Part shown: piece after piece, positions 1 to 12,807 of the stretch | How positions within the stretch are numbered: position 1 is the stretch's first letter | How the letters are laid out: each line of letters opens with the position of its first letter | NCBI GenBank assembly: GCA_963931925.1 | Contig: OZ007570.1 | Span: 2,120,537 to 2,184,536, forward strand | Reading direction: 5' to 3' | DNA length: 64,000 nt | Source: Onchidella celtica | Taxonomy: Eukaryota; Mollusca; Gastropoda; Systellommatophora; Onchidiidae | Program-made: the position numbers and the translations under genes | The notes under the pieces: model-generated | What the model saw: only the letters and a program-made list of their open reading frames with translations | Databases searched by the model: none | Told to the model about the DNA's origin: nothing

Positions 1-478
1 TTTGCTCTAAAAGCTATGATCTCATGAAACTTCAATCCTCGATTTCTCAAAAGTTGACAGAAGGGAGTTAGAAACTTGTCATTCTAAGAGGACAAGACGA
101 ATACTCGACCTGACATGCTCAGACTGTTAACTTGTCACCTTTTTTCCCTTTCCTGCCTGCTTTTATTCTTTCCTCCTTGGAGGTTATTCATTCGTTATGT
201 CTAAATATGGTCATGTTTCACAGTTTCTTTCCTATTGTGTTTTTCAATTCATTTCTTCTGCCTTCTTCGTTTTGTTCCTTCCCGTGTGCTTTTGTTCATC
301 TTCATATTCTTTCCTCCTTCCATTCATTCGAGTTTTCAGTTCTTAAGATTGTCTCTCCTTCCTTTCAAATAAAAGTCGAATGAAATGAATTTCTCCTCCC
401 CCCTTCCGCCCTCCCCATTCGATATTGTGACGTCTCCATTGTTGTCTGCAGGGTAGTTTATACAACATGCTCTCAGCG

Positions 479-480
<2 letters not shown>

Positions 481-511
<31 letters not shown>
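481..511. repeat. (CT)n microsatellite
   Basis: A nearly pure CT run with one TTT interruption near its start. It passes into a CA-rich stretch up to about 556. Confidence 0.95.
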
Positions 512-828
512 GTCAGGCACACATACACACACATCAACAAAGACACACACTATTTATTTTCATGTATTTTCAAAATCTCTAAAACCACAAACTGAAAAAA
601 GCCGTCTGCACAAACATCTATATTATTGCAATAGGAAACTGATATTCCTGTCTATGCAGACGCCGAAAGCCTTCAAAATAATTATCCAATTTCTAACTTA
701 CATCCCTACCACATTACGACTGGAGTACACTTCCATGCTGAATTACTAGAACAGCGCCGTAAGTGCTTGTCTACACAAACAGGCTTCCCTAACTGAAAGA
801 GGAGAACAAGAGAAGTGCCAGAAAAGAT

Positions 829-847
829 GGGGGGGGGGGGGGGGGGG
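829..847 (+). repeat. Poly-G run (19 G)
   Basis: An uninterrupted run of 19 G on the plus strand. Its exact length is unreliable in most sequencing chemistries. Confidence 0.9.
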
Positions 848-1352
848 AGGTTAAATCAACAAGAACAACAACAGCAACAGCAGCAACAAAATTGAAACCC
901 CTAGGTGGGCGATACTTCAGGAGATTATCCCAGGCAGAAAACTCACGGCCAATAAGTACTTGTGTTACTGTCAATGACTTCCTTACACCCTGGGGGGTAT
1001 ATAAATATACTCTTGCATAATGATTATATTAGGACAAGTTTTAAACTCCAATAGAGACCTTGGCCTCAAAAACATGCTATAAATTTTGCATACAGAGAAA
1101 ATAAATGGAATCGCAACACACAAAGAAAAGTCTGACGTCAGAGAGTGCTGTATTCAATGGCTGTCAGCGGGTGAACGGTCTAACAACAAAATTCATGAGT
1201 CACGAATGGTGTGTGCAACTGCCACTCAGGTCACGAACTGTTGAATAGCATGGATTGGATTTGAAGATTTGGTTGAAAGATCGTGAGATACGAGCTGAAC
1301 CACTCTGCTTCCTAGAAATTGTGGTTCTTAGCTTTTTTAAACTTGTTTCCCG

Positions 1353-1440
1353 TACAATCATGTCTCACTGTGACTCTGTGCCCTCTACAATCATGTCTCA
1401 TGGTTTTGATTCCCCTACAATCATGTCCTATGGCTTTATT
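1353..1440. repeat. Three degenerate ~33-bp tandem units
   Basis: The motif TACAATCATGTC recurs at 1353, 1386 and 1416 (spacing 33 and 30). Each copy is followed by a variable CT/TG-rich segment. The array is short and degenerate, and I see no function. Confidence 0.6.
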
Positions 1441-4164
1441 TCCTCCTATGACCACCCAATCATTTTATGTGTTCAAAAACCAAGAGTAGAATTCTTAGAC
1501 TTCTCACAGATCGTTTATGTGTGAACTTAAACATTAAAAGCGACATTTGACATAGTTGCTCCTCAACCGATTCTTCATTTGAAGATACAGCAGTTGTTGG
1601 GGAGCAGACGTAGGTGTCACTCATAAGTACCTACGCTCGATTTTGGCAATTTTTACTCCCCCCCCCCCCCCCCCGCCCTTTCTGTAAACATTCCGCTTTT
1701 CACACACTTGACCTCATCTCCCCCCCCCCCCAAACACACACACCTCCTACATTGTGCATACCTGAGGCTATTAAAACAGTAGATGCAGTCAATAAAACCT
1801 TCACGTTCCTCGACAATAAGCGGCGGTACTTTGCACTGATTATTTGATTGCTTCAATGAAACATACATTTTTTAAATATAAAATCGAACGGTTTAATCTG
1901 CTCGAAAAACGCAAATAAGAGCAAATGTTTAAATCATTACCACAATTGGAAAGCTTACTTACCCTGTCCAGACACCCCCCCCCCCCCACCGTACGCATTT
2001 CATCCTCTGGGGCACCCTCCCCCACAAGCAACACCCCTCACCTCCATCCACGTTTACCCACTTCATGGATGTCCCCTGATTTCTCACCTGCAATCCCGGA
2101 ATTTCTCCCCATGGACACATCTCCCCCAGTGTCAGAACCACTGTCATAGAACACCATTATGCCAGGCACAACAGACCATCTAAACGGTTCTGTTTCATTG
2201 GCTGAATAAAAATCACACGATCCACATTTTGCACTGACGTCTTCAAAATAAATGTTATAATTCAAGTCCAAGGTTTGAAACGGCAGGGTACATGACCGGT
2301 TACAATGGCTATGCGCTGCGAGTCACTGCATTTTTGCACCACCGAGATTTTCTCTTGCATTGTACAGGATATCACCTTAGCTTTGAAAAAGCAAAGGTCG
2401 TCATCTTATTAATCCGGGATCATTTACAAAAAAAAAAAGCAACAAAAACAACAACACAAAAACCGCATTCTGCCCGGATACAGACCAAGGTAATCCATCC
2501 AGCGTCAGACAGCTTGAACATGAAGAGCTCAGTTTGACTTAAACTAAAGCAATATTTTGTTAATGTTAGTGTCAGGTACAAACGCACCAGGTAGACCTCT
2601 CCGAACAAATATCATATAATCAAATTTGAAATATCAGATATGAGCTAAGCTTGTAATCGTATAAAAACATATTCATTCTACTGATTGGAAAATTTATACT
2701 TAATAAATTTTTTGTTTTGAAAAAGTAGTTAAATATTGAATAGACACACTTTACTTGTATCTGAAACGTGTTTTGTGGCCAAAGATATCACTGAATTGCC
2801 ATGTCAATTGTTTAGAAACTGCTGTTACAGGTAAGGTGACGTACAGAACAGAATGTCGTCGACAATGCTAAATGCTAAGCGTTCAGATCCTGGTGGCGAT
2901 CAACAGAGTGTCTGTGGGGTGCTAGAAAACCACTGTTTAATACTGCGGACAACAGGTAAGATTGCTGCCACTATGATCAGAGAAAGCGGGTTCAAATCTT
3001 GTCATAGCCCAACCAACACTTTAGGCAGATGCCGATGTTCCGCAAGAATCGTGACAAAATGTGTGGTAGAGTTTGAACAGGACTAGTCTGAAATCATCAT
3101 TTGATGGGTCTTCCTCACATTCGCTGCAGATGAACAAGAAATTGAAACAGTGGAAGACTTTGGCTGCTTTAAGACAAAACACGAAAGTGCTTGAAGACAC
3201 AACTTTTAGTTTCAGTAAGATCCCGCGCACTAGCCGATTATTTTGTTCGATCTCAATGAAAGCCAAATGTCGTGACGTCATCATCCAACTAGCCGGCCGA
3301 TCAAAGTTCGGCTGGTGCACGCCTAGGTCGACCTCATGAGGGCACAAATATTCTACCACCATCTAATGCGTTTTGCCTTCATGAACAGCAGCTGCTGATT
3401 TCCAAAAAATGTTCAATCCTTCTTTGTCTGAAAAATCCGACGCGCTTTGATGCACAAATTGTTATCTATATTAAGTGATAATTGCCTTTCTGCTTCGTCT
3501 TCTACGTCTTCCTTTTCATTCCCAATTTAATTTTAGGTATAATCAGCAATGCTGCCTCGGACTTTCACCAGAAATGAATTTTGACGTCGTATTTTGTTAA
3601 GGACATTTGGTTTCTACTATCGAGCGGGGAACTAATTCATATCCAACGATTCAACTCGCGAAACTTAAATGGATGAAGCTCTGAGTACTAGTACCAAACA
3701 TAAGTAGAGTACCCAAATAAACAGTGAAAGATGCAAAGTGGCGGTTATCTTGCTGACGTGCCATAGAACCCAAACTCGAACTCAATTTCTGTGGCATTTT
3801 CTCGCCGTCAGTCTATGCGTAGGCAGAAAATCGCACGGCGTGAAGATGCTGCAAATAATGCTTTGATGGAAGTAGAGACAAGGTGAGGGGTAATTAAGAG
3901 GATCAGCAAAATGAAAGCCAAGGTGCCAACAACTCATTGTTTGACATTCTAGGTGGCAAGCGTACCTTTTGTTATGACCTTTAATTGTTTGACACCACTG
4001 AGGATGCTCGGTTTTATAGGGGATCACTTTGTGACACCGGGGAAAAGGTCGTAACCGCTATGTTTACAAATGACACTAGTAACATTTTCAACACTATTAG
4101 ACTTACTGTGGCCGCATCTAGGGGGAATAACTCGAATGTAAGACATCCTTGCATTTGCTACAGA

Positions 4165-4375
4165 AAAAACATGGAAAGAAAATGAAAGAAAAAGATGGAC
4201 AAAAGGGGAAAGGAGAAATGAATGAAAGAGAGAAAGAAAGAAGTAAAAAAGAAAGAATACGAAAGAGAGAAGGTACGGTGAAAGGAAAAGAAAGAAAGAA
4301 AGAAACATTAGGAGAGATATCATGAGAGAAAGGGAAGCTAATGAAAAAGAGTGGAAGAAATAAAGGAACAAATAC
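4165..4375 (+). repeat. Polypurine (GAAA-rich) tract
   Basis: About 200 bases are almost entirely A and G on the plus strand, mostly GAAA and GAGA words. The long pyrimidine-rich open frame opposite (a Ser/Leu/Phe-rich peptide) is a composition effect and not a gene. Confidence 0.85.
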
Positions 4376-4865
4376 GCAAAAAGGTAATGATTTAAATCAA
4401 ACCATTGTTGGACAATGTTTGCTGGTAGTTTGTCATTTTGAAAGAACAACAATATTATTTTAGCTTCAAAATCAGCTCTTTTTTCTAGCCAAAGCACATT
4501 AGATTTACCTGTCACGAAATGATTGTCACCGTTATGTCAACACAGCATTTTAATGAACACAAAAAGTAAGACATATAATTACAGAGGTTCGACTTGTAGG
4601 GCGTTCTGTTGTGTCAGCCTTTGGCAAAGCCTGTGTCTACGCCCTCCCTTTGAAGCTTAAGCTTTGCAAAGATTGCTGACACGTACAGGCGGGCAGAAAC
4701 AATCGGGAACTTTTCTTGGGAGCTGAGTATGAAACTGTGCCAGTCGCCATATTCATGAGTGTATTTGATTCTGGGTCTGTTATGCTGAAAACATCTTAGG
4801 GTAACCTTGAAGTTTAGACCAGGCATTGGCAACCCTGTCATACAGTAAATCTGGCAGTTTGTGTG

Positions 4866-5045
4866 TACGAAAACGGAAACGACAAAAACACTTCAAGTAA
4901 TAAAATAGAAAGAATGTTTTTCTGTATAGGAGAAATGCCGTTGCCGTACCCATGGAAACAATCTCTCTTTTTACTACAAGACGGATTTTAGCCGTTTCCG
5001 CTGCCGTATCCGTTTCTGTAGACATGAAAACACGGACTAAATGCC
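4866..5045 (+). mobile_element. Dispersed MITE-like repeat, copy 1
   Basis: This segment resembles the reverse complement of 17275-17480. Both contain CATGGAAACA, then a TTACTACAA word, a GGATTTT word, CCGTTTCC-like blocks and an ATGAAAAC end. Internal inverted words (GGAAACG and CGTTTCC) suggest a small non-autonomous DNA transposon. I could not define clean terminal repeats or a target duplication, so the class is open. Confidence 0.45.
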
Positions 5046-5049
5046 AGAC

Positions 5050-5232
5050 CGGACAAATGACACAAAATAGTATGATAAATAAAAAAAAACCACAACAGCA
5101 GAAACTCTGTGGAGCAGCAACCGCCAGGCTTGAAGATTTCTCTCCCTTTCCTTGGCGTTTGATTGTATCATTTCTTATATTATTTCTCACTCGAGGATTT
5201 GCTGCATGCAACTTTTTCTTTTTGCCACATTT
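5050..5232 (+). mobile_element. Foldback repeat family R, copy 1 (degenerate)
   Basis: 5130-5232 matches 9552-9646 over most of its length. Shared landmarks are GTTTGATTGT, a TTTCTTA word, ATTTGCTRCATGCAAC and CTTTTTCTTTTTGCC. The left arm is partly lost, but a CAAATGACACAA word remains near 5056. No coding capacity is evident. Confidence 0.5.
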
Positions 5233-5239
5233 TAACTTC

Positions 5240-8060
5240 ACCTACAAATTTATGTGAAAATACAAGAGGCCGGACACTCTCACCTCATATGAAAGCCTTT
5301 CTATAATTACCATGTTATTTATTTGGACGTTGATTTTTATAGAAAAATATTGATTTATTTTGATTTTGTTGGCGGAGTGGCTGGGTGGGTGCACACGTGT
5401 GTGTGTCAAGTTCATTTAGTTGTATAGTTTTCTAGCTCAGCGACCGGTGTGTAGAGTAATCTTCAATCAACCCCGGGGACCGGCCAAAATTGCATGTTGG
5501 ACCGTAGATTGCCCATGTCCTTGTCTAAGTCTGACTTTGGAACGCTTGTAAAATCCAAAGTTTGGACAAGAAGCTGGAGGTCCATAGTTATTGTAGCAGA
5601 TACGGACAGGATAGGGAATGTCAGTTTTAATCACTTTAAATTACTGATCATTTACCTCGCCCATTTCACCTACCGGCGTGTGGCTGATTGTGGTGGATTT
5701 TTTTAGTTATGACTACTTTATCAGTGGACATGGTGAGATATATATTATGTTCTCTCAGAGTACTGTAGCGATATCTTTAATCGTTTTGAAATTATAAGCA
5801 TCCACGATTTTACCACGTCATGTTTGTCAGTATGAAATCTCACTCGTACTTTGAAATGCCCTCATGTCAGCTTGGAAAGTTGTTGATGCGCCAGGACGCG
5901 ACGGTGTACGACGATTTGAGTATTCCGATTCAGACCTGTTAAACTTACCTTTTGTATTGAGTTCCTCGACTCAGTTTAGAACAAGTGGGTTAACCGAGAT
6001 CCATACTGTCCTGGGCACAAAGTAAACATTAGATTCTCTTGGTCTTCCATAACTTTATTATGAAGAGGTTAAAAGGTCGTTTTTACTCAATAGAAATCCA
6101 TATTATTACGGACTAAAGAAGTACGCCGCTAAAAATATTCTAAAGAACGCTAAAGTAATACTGAAAACAAAACAAAACAAACGATAAGTTAGTCCAAAAT
6201 TGTAATGTTCTATGGCCACGTAAGTGACAAAAATTCAATGCATTTTTTACACACTCGACGGGTTAAATGACACACCAAACAACAAGTATCGCCTAAAGGG
6301 ATTTCTACATTGACTCCGTCCTCTGGTCATTTCCCCCCCCCCCTCCCTCCACACACACACACAGTGTCGATATTAGCATTACGCGATATTTGAATTCAAA
6401 GAAGCAGTCGTTTAATATTATTTCAGCTGGAGTTCTGACAAAAATGATTTCCAGCGGCACTGTAACGAATCTAACAAGTTTGATATACCAGTTAATTTCC
6501 GCTTCCTATGATCCTATCTCTACATTCAGTTTGATGACTAAATATTTCAGAGGTGTCATGGGTGCGCATGCACGCAGTAGACTGTGTCCTGGTCGTGGTG
6601 AAGAACCCAGACAAATGGACTTTATTTCATGCTTCAGATGTTTCAGTTTCCGATTTAAGGTATCTGACACGGACAAAAAAGGTATGACCTCATGGTGCAA
6701 AAATTGCCTACAAGTTACAGAAACACGGCCTCCCTCTTTAGTAACTTAAAATATTTCTGCATTTTGTCATTCCACGCTTGAAGACAGAATCGCGAAGTAG
6801 TCAGAACAAAGGGCTTTGAAAATCGTGCACGTTCAGCAAACAGAATTTTGTCTTCAAAGCTTTGACATCAAACCGAGCGCCTTTTGGCTCCAGGGCATGT
6901 ATGTTGCCTCTGTACCATCTTTGCCCCCGATGAGGGCGTTCGTGAACTTGAATGTGCTATTATCAAAATTGCTATAGCATTCATCGTATCGTAACAAAGA
7001 AGGTGCTGTACTCGGATTCAGTGCTGAATATAAACTGGTAAATTTGTTTACTCTACTCCAATAATACCAATGAGCACAATCGGTCCAAGTCTGGATTTAT
7101 CAAATGTACTGGAGAAAAACAAAATAAAATTTATTAAATATCGAGAAAAGAAAATGAAATAGATCATATGAGCGGAGTCTTAATATTCTAGTTCTAGTGT
7201 GTTCTGTGTTTTTACTCACGATGCAGAATGACTTCGTTTTCTGTTTCTATCGAAGCAGATGAAAAAAAAAATGATATTTCGGAGTTGGGCGATTTGTGCC
7301 AGGGATCATCGATCATGCCGCTGAAATTCCAAACCCACGCACTCCGATGTACTTAAAACACATCATCCGGAATAAGTCCCAGTCCAGAGATTTCAAATGT
7401 CTCCTATCCTCTCACCAGGATGTAGGTTTCGGTTGTGGGCGTACAGACTTGTGGGGATGAAACAGCCTGATGTTAGCTACAACAGCTATTGGAACAGCCA
7501 CGGTCTAAGGACTGTAAGTCACCGTGTCAAGTGTGTTTGCCGAGATATCAGTGCCAAATGTAGTTGAACGGGATCCTGATCAGTGGTTGACTGAAATAAA
7601 CTACATCTCGCTAGTGGATGCAAAAAAAGTTCAAGTCTGAGTAAGAAACGACCCAAAAACACTTGACTCAGTGCGCTGCCAGCCTACGAGCAACTTTCAG
7701 TTATGGCTACATGAAAACAGGTCACTTTCTTCATATCAGCTTCCAAAAATATCAAACATAAACTACCTGTCGTCTGAAAGTGATATGATGGTATAAAAGA
7801 TATCAATGCGAAATTGAAACGAATCGTCATGAATAATATCTGTCTGCCTGTCTGTCCAAATGGCCCTGGCTGTCTGAAAATACCAATACTATAACTGGAG
7901 CTACCCAAGAAGATCAGCGTTTTGCCAGAGCCTCTGCCCTTCCACTCAGCTTTTCTAGGTGCGAGCATAAAAAGTTTGTTGCATTTTCCCCATGTGCCAC
8001 GTGACGATGTATTATATATCAGCTGTAACAAGCGATAACCGACATGACATGTAACACCAA
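5240..8060. other. Non-coding stretch, nothing recognised
   Basis: I found no credible gene, RNA or complete mobile element. The only landmarks are short homopolymers, a C-rich patch near 6330-6350 next to a short CA run, and AT-rich segments. The longest open frame (6390-6749, plus) has no recognisable domain. Confidence 0.5.
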
Positions 8061-8062
8061 AG

Positions 8063-8119
8063 AATACTGCTTGAATACTGCTCTAATACTGCTCTAATAC
8101 TGCTCTAATACTGCTCTAC
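8063..8119. repeat. 12-bp tandem repeat
   Basis: The unit AATACTGCTCTA is repeated about five times; the first copy reads AATACTGCTTG. The array ends just 5' of the target duplication of the hAT element that follows. Confidence 0.85.
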
Positions 8120-8124
8120 ATTCT

Positions 8125-8132
8125 TTGGTAAC
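8125..8132 (+). repeat. Left 8-bp target-site duplication of hAT element
   Basis: TTGGTAAC lies immediately outside the left terminal inverted repeat. An identical copy is at 8844-8851. An 8-bp duplication is the hAT superfamily signature. Confidence 0.9.
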
Positions 8133-8843
8133 CAGAGGCGGATCTACACTTTTTGGGACCCTGAAGCTTGAACTGTTATAGGGCAACCATCAGCAATAGA
8201 GCAGCCCGTCCGGGATTTAGGGCACTGAAGCTTCAACTGTTATAGGGCAACCATCAACAATAGAGCAGCCCGTCCGGGATTTAGGGCACTGAAGCTTCAA
8301 CTGTTATAGGGCAACCATCAACAACAGAGCAGCCCGTCCGGGATTTAGGGCACTGAAGCTTCAACTGTTATAGGGAAACCATCAACAATAGAGCAGCCCG
8401 TCCGGGATTTAGGGCACTGAAGCTTCAACTGTTATAGGGCAACCATCAACAATAGAGCAGCCCGTCCGGGATTTAATGCACTGAAGCTTCAACTGTTATA
8501 GGGCAACCATCAACAATAGAGCAGCCCGTCCGGGATTTAGGGCACTGAAGCTTCAACTGTTATAGGGCAACCATCAACAATAGAGCAGCCCGTCCGGGAT
8601 TTAGGGCACTGAAGCTTCAACTGTTATAGGGCAACCATCAACAATAGAGCAGCCCGTCCGGGATTTAGGGCACTGAAGCTTCAACTGTTATAGGGCAACC
8701 ATCAACAATAGAGCAGCCCGTCCGGGATTTAGGGCACTGAAGCTTCAACTGTTATAGGGCAACCATCAACAATAGAGCAGCCCGTCCGGGATTTAGGGCA
8801 CTGAAGCTTAAGCTTCGTTAGTTTCCTGGTAGATCCGCCACTG
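8133..8843. mobile_element. Complete non-autonomous hAT element with internal tandem array
   Basis: The 711-bp element begins CAGAGGCGGATCTAC and ends with the inverted form of CAGTGGCGGATCTAC (14 of 15 match). It is flanked by perfect 8-bp duplications TTGGTAAC. The termini and duplication size fit the hAT superfamily. There is no transposase reading frame. About 90% of the interior is a 64-bp tandem array (8161-8809), so it must have been mobilised in trans. The intact flanking duplication shows that it moved as a unit. Confidence 0.9.
8161..8809. repeat. 64-bp tandem array, ten units
   Basis: Units start with CTGAAGCTT at 8161 and then every 64 bp to 8801, giving ten full units plus 9 bp. 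Unit 1 diverges at its start (CTTGAACTG instead of CTTCAACTG). Single-base variants occur elsewhere, for example GGGAAACC in the 8353 unit and TTTAATGCA before 8481. The other units are nearly identical, which indicates recent amplification or homogenisation. Each unit carries AAGCTT and CCGTCCGGGA. Confidence 0.95.
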
Positions 8844-8851
8844 TTGGTAAC
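8844..8851 (+). repeat. Right 8-bp target-site duplication of hAT element
   Basis: TTGGTAAC, identical to 8125-8132, directly follows the right terminal CACTG. Confidence 0.9.
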
Positions 8852-9479
8852 ACCCAGGTAAACACTGACGTTTTGTATCTTCTATGACGAGATGCGGCAT
8901 GGAGGAATTCTACATACCCGGCGTGTGGGAACAAAGTACCCCTTTGAAGAAATGCGATTCTGTTGACAGAACTTTCTGTACTTGACCCCAGATGATATTT
9001 TGTATTCAGGGTCAGTCACGTGTCTGGAAAAAGGGTGAGAATATGTAATTGCTGGAAACCCTGGCCCAGGGGCGACAATTAGGGTTACGTATTGGGTTAG
9101 CGTTCTTGCTGATTGGGCCCTTGATAGTAGTAGCCACATTATACGGGAGTTCTTGGCCCTGAAATGCTGAAGAATAATGTCGGTACCTGAGGATGAAAAT
9201 GGCAGGTAAAAAATGTCTTATTTGATGACGTTCATTACTTGTTAGGTTTGCTGAATGGGCAGATTCAACCATGGATTTGGTGACTAACAGGTACATTCAG
9301 AAATCGATACCAGGGTAAATGGTCCAACCTGAGATTCCAGACGTTTGTAACACTCGTGTAAGAAGGTAAGCGTACATATAATCACTGGTCGCATAAATGC
9401 AAGGGTTGATGACCTTCTAATGAACTCGATCATTAACCCAGTGGAGCCTGTCACTTTTCTCGGGCCCGAAGTCAAAATA

Positions 9480-9715
9480 TTGCAAAAAGAAAAAGTTGTA
9501 GATAGCGAAGCCTCGCGGGAGAAATAATACCCAAATGACACAATAGAATGCAGTCTTTCCTTTCCGTTTGATTGTGTCGTTTTGGTATGATTTCTTACGC
9601 CAGGCATTTGCTACATGCAACCTTTTTCTTTTTGCCGTATGATAACTCCGCTTCAAGCCTCACTGCGACCCCGCAGTTTTTCTGTGATTTTTATGATAAT
9701 TATTTGGTCACTTTG
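9480..9715 (+). mobile_element. Foldback repeat family R, copy 2 (best preserved)
   Basis: Left arm 9480-9529 (GCAAAAAGAAAAAGTTG...) pairs with right arm 9590-9646 (...CAACCTTTTTCTTTTTGCC). CCAAATGACACAAT near 9530 pairs with ATTGTGTCGTTTTGG near 9575, so the whole element can fold. The tail 9660-9715 (CGACCCCGCAGTTTTTCTGTG) also occurs inverted at 44150-44190. Relatives lie at 5050-5232 and 44110-44300. It looks like a MITE with no coding capacity. Confidence 0.6.
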
Positions 9716-11200
9716 TTCGGGCGTCACTTGTTTCACTGAGTTCAGTGGTACCGTAGTACTGGTAGTGCTTATTGTCTTGTCATCGACTCGGGCGTTCACG
9801 CGTCCAATGTGCCAAAAGCTCTGGTGTCTTTGGTACGTGTAGTCCAAAAACCAGGGCGAATACTGTGAATTAAACGCGTACACCAGAACCCTAGCATATC
9901 CATAATAAATGGGTCTTTGTGGCGTCCGGGAAAGGAGCCGTTCAATAAGTGTAACCATGACACAGGTATACGAGCAGTTGCTTTTGAATGCAATTCGTCG
10001 ACGTTCCCGTAAAAGAAAAAAATATGCAAAGACAAAAATTTCAAAGCACTTTATTAAACGAGATTTGCACCCCAGCAAACAATTTACTATTTACATGGGG
10101 GCATGTCAGGTACTTCAAACATTATCACAAGGTACAACGGCTAGCTGTACTTAACACGTTTTCTGCTAATGATCACTCTACAACAAAACAACTTCAGATA
10201 GACGTTAAAGAAAAAAAAGCAACTGAAATGGAAGAAAGAAAATGCTGTTTTACGAAAACCTAGATCTAGTTTGAGATGAACATTATCAGTCCTGCCGTTT
10301 TCGTTACTGTACGATCTATGACATTGGAGGGGTTCTCAGAGAATGCCTTGCGAGCCTATCTTTATGTATGGAGATCTCGTAGGACTTGCCACAGGAAAGG
10401 CATCCAGACGAAAGAAAAAATTCAAGAATGCGTCTGAGCTGTGGAGATACATCGAGTTATGCAGAACTGGTGACGTCATTCCATGCACCAAAGACGGCGC
10501 CCAATCTCTCGTGTTTAGGTCAATATTTGAACACGTAGGACGGGGACAGAACTCTCGGCCGCTGCGATGACAGACAAGAAATGATGTTAAAACGTGGGGA
10601 TTGAGAGTGTCGCCCCCTTGGGAACTAGGACGGGTCAACATGGGGAAAACCCGAGGACAGAACCCGTCAGCATCACGCTTGCTACCGCCGTCGGCCTAGA
10701 AAGAAATGGCACTACCAAAAATCCGCTAGTTCTCTGAGAACAGAAGAATATTATTCAGACCGAAATAATTACCTATACATCTGTACTACGATATACTTGT
10801 CTTACCATGTTTTTTTCTATTTTTTTCTTCATTATCACATCGCCTTCAACTTTTGTTTTGCTTTAGTTTCGGGAGAAAAATGAGTGAAGGGATTTTAATA
10901 TCAGTACATTTTGCTGACCTTGAACATTTCACTGACTCTGAACATATAAATTATTTCCAATTACTTCCCCGCGGTGCCGGGACTGAGGTACAGCTGTCAT
11001 TATATACTATAATGACAGTGTGGAGTATTCTGTAGTTCAGTGTATTTCGCATTTGCGTGGTGATATGAGAAAAGGCGTGCTGCTGCCTACCCACAATATG
11101 GCACTACTCTTCATGTTCGTGGATAGACAACACGGAGATCTTTTGTTGCTTTGAGACAGAACTGAGAATCCATCGGTCGATCACTCATCCATATATCTAA
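9716..11200. other. Non-coding stretch, nothing recognised
   Basis: No domain-bearing frame is seen. An open frame at 10343-10570 (plus, 75 codons, Lys/Arg-rich centre) has a somewhat gene-like composition but no recognised family and no clear splice sites. Confidence 0.45.
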
Positions 11201-11521
11201 ATCCTGTCAGTCTATTATCTCCCTATCTGCCTTTCAAGCCAGCCCATTCATCCATTCTTTTCGTCCATCCATCCTTCTGCCATTCCCCCGACCAGATATT
11301 CATCCATCCATAGTTCAATTGTTCCTTTTATGCATCTCTTCATCCATCCATCGACTTACCCACCTGTCCATCCATCTTTCTATTCCTCCATCTACCACTC
11401 ATGCCACCTAGCCAATGTCCATGTATTCGTCTATCCATTTTCTAACTGTCCATCCATCATGTCATCCATGGTAACACGCATCTGACCACCCATTTATTCT
11501 ACTAGTGTCACGATTTGATTT

Positions 11522-11976
<455 letters not shown>

Positions 11977-12678
11977 TTCTTTCACGTTATTTATCTCCTG
12001 CTTCCGTAACTATCCTTATTTTCGCACCTTTTCCCCCACGCCTCCTTTCGTTCAGCCCCGCCAGTTCTGCACCTCACCAACCCATTTTCACACCTGTGTA
12101 CACTGGGAAACATCGGCAGAAATGGTGGATCAAATTTACTGATGTGTCAAGAGCAAACAAATCAGCCAAGCTGGCAAACCTTGCAACTACTTGCCAGAGA
12201 CAATGCGGGAAGTCGTTAACTCCCACATTCTCGGTCAAGGTGAAATGGCTGATCAAAAGGAAAAATCTGTGACCAGTCTGGCATACCTATTTCTCCAATA
12301 TCAAGACGATGTTGCATACCGTCATCGTTGCCTATAACCGTATTTATTGGTTTGGACCAATTTCCAGGAGAAACAAAAAACTGTCTACTTTAGCACTACA
12401 GGTCTAGTAACGATGACTTTCTGAATATTTGCTATTCGATTACATGTATTTCGGGTTAGGAGTCTAGAACTAATATCATTGAATGCGGCTTTGAATGTAG
12501 TTGAATATAATTATACAACAATCAATATTGCTACTACAATATTAGGGAACGGTGACGATGCATACATGTCTTGGAATTGTTCTATCATAGACAATGTTTT
12601 ATTGTTTTTTTATTTATTTTTTTCTAAAAATCCCACACGCAGACACACACAGTCACGTTAGCCTAGACGTGCTCTCGC
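11977..12678. other. Non-coding flank
   Basis: I see no gene or RNA. The sequence is AT-rich with a short T-rich run near 12596-12625 and a CA-rich patch near 12640-12650. Confidence 0.5.
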
Positions 12679-12807
12679 CGACTTTGAGTCGCCGATTGGT
12701 TGAATAGTGACGTCATGACGCTGTTTCCTTGAGACCTCGTGCACTGAGATCTCACAGAGGCTGAATGTCATGACGTCACCATTGAACAAATCGACCATTC
12801 AAACTCG
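12679..12807. mobile_element. Foldback element with CRE-like palindromes
   Basis: Left arm 12679-12719 and right arm 12767-12807 are inverted copies. The inner 27 bp match at 24 positions, and the outer 14 bp match more weakly. Each arm ends in GTGACGTCATGAC, which contains the CRE palindrome TGACGTCA. The 47-bp spacer has no coding capacity. It is probably a small hairpin MITE or its remnant. No target duplication was resolved. Confidence 0.55.

Larger units (their letters stand above)
1..4160. other. Non-coding stretch with low-complexity tracts
   Basis: I see no supportable gene. All open frames are short and have no recognisable domain or convincing splice context. The stretch holds a CT run at 481-511 that passes into CA-rich sequence, a 19-base G run at 829-847, poly-C tracts near 1661-1675, 1721-1731 and 1976-1987, and a small degenerate tandem repeat at 1353-1440. 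CpG dinucleotides are frequent here compared with 20-31 kb. Confidence 0.6.

Noticed and set aside
4024-4515. 163-codon Ser/Phe/Leu-rich minus frame resembling a membrane protein
   Set aside because: Its hydrophobic look comes from the polypurine tract read on the opposite strand. There is no start context or domain.
8133-8843. Helentron or pearl-type element with tandem core
   Set aside because: Those elements lack paired terminal inverted repeats with an 8-bp target duplication, both of which are clear here.
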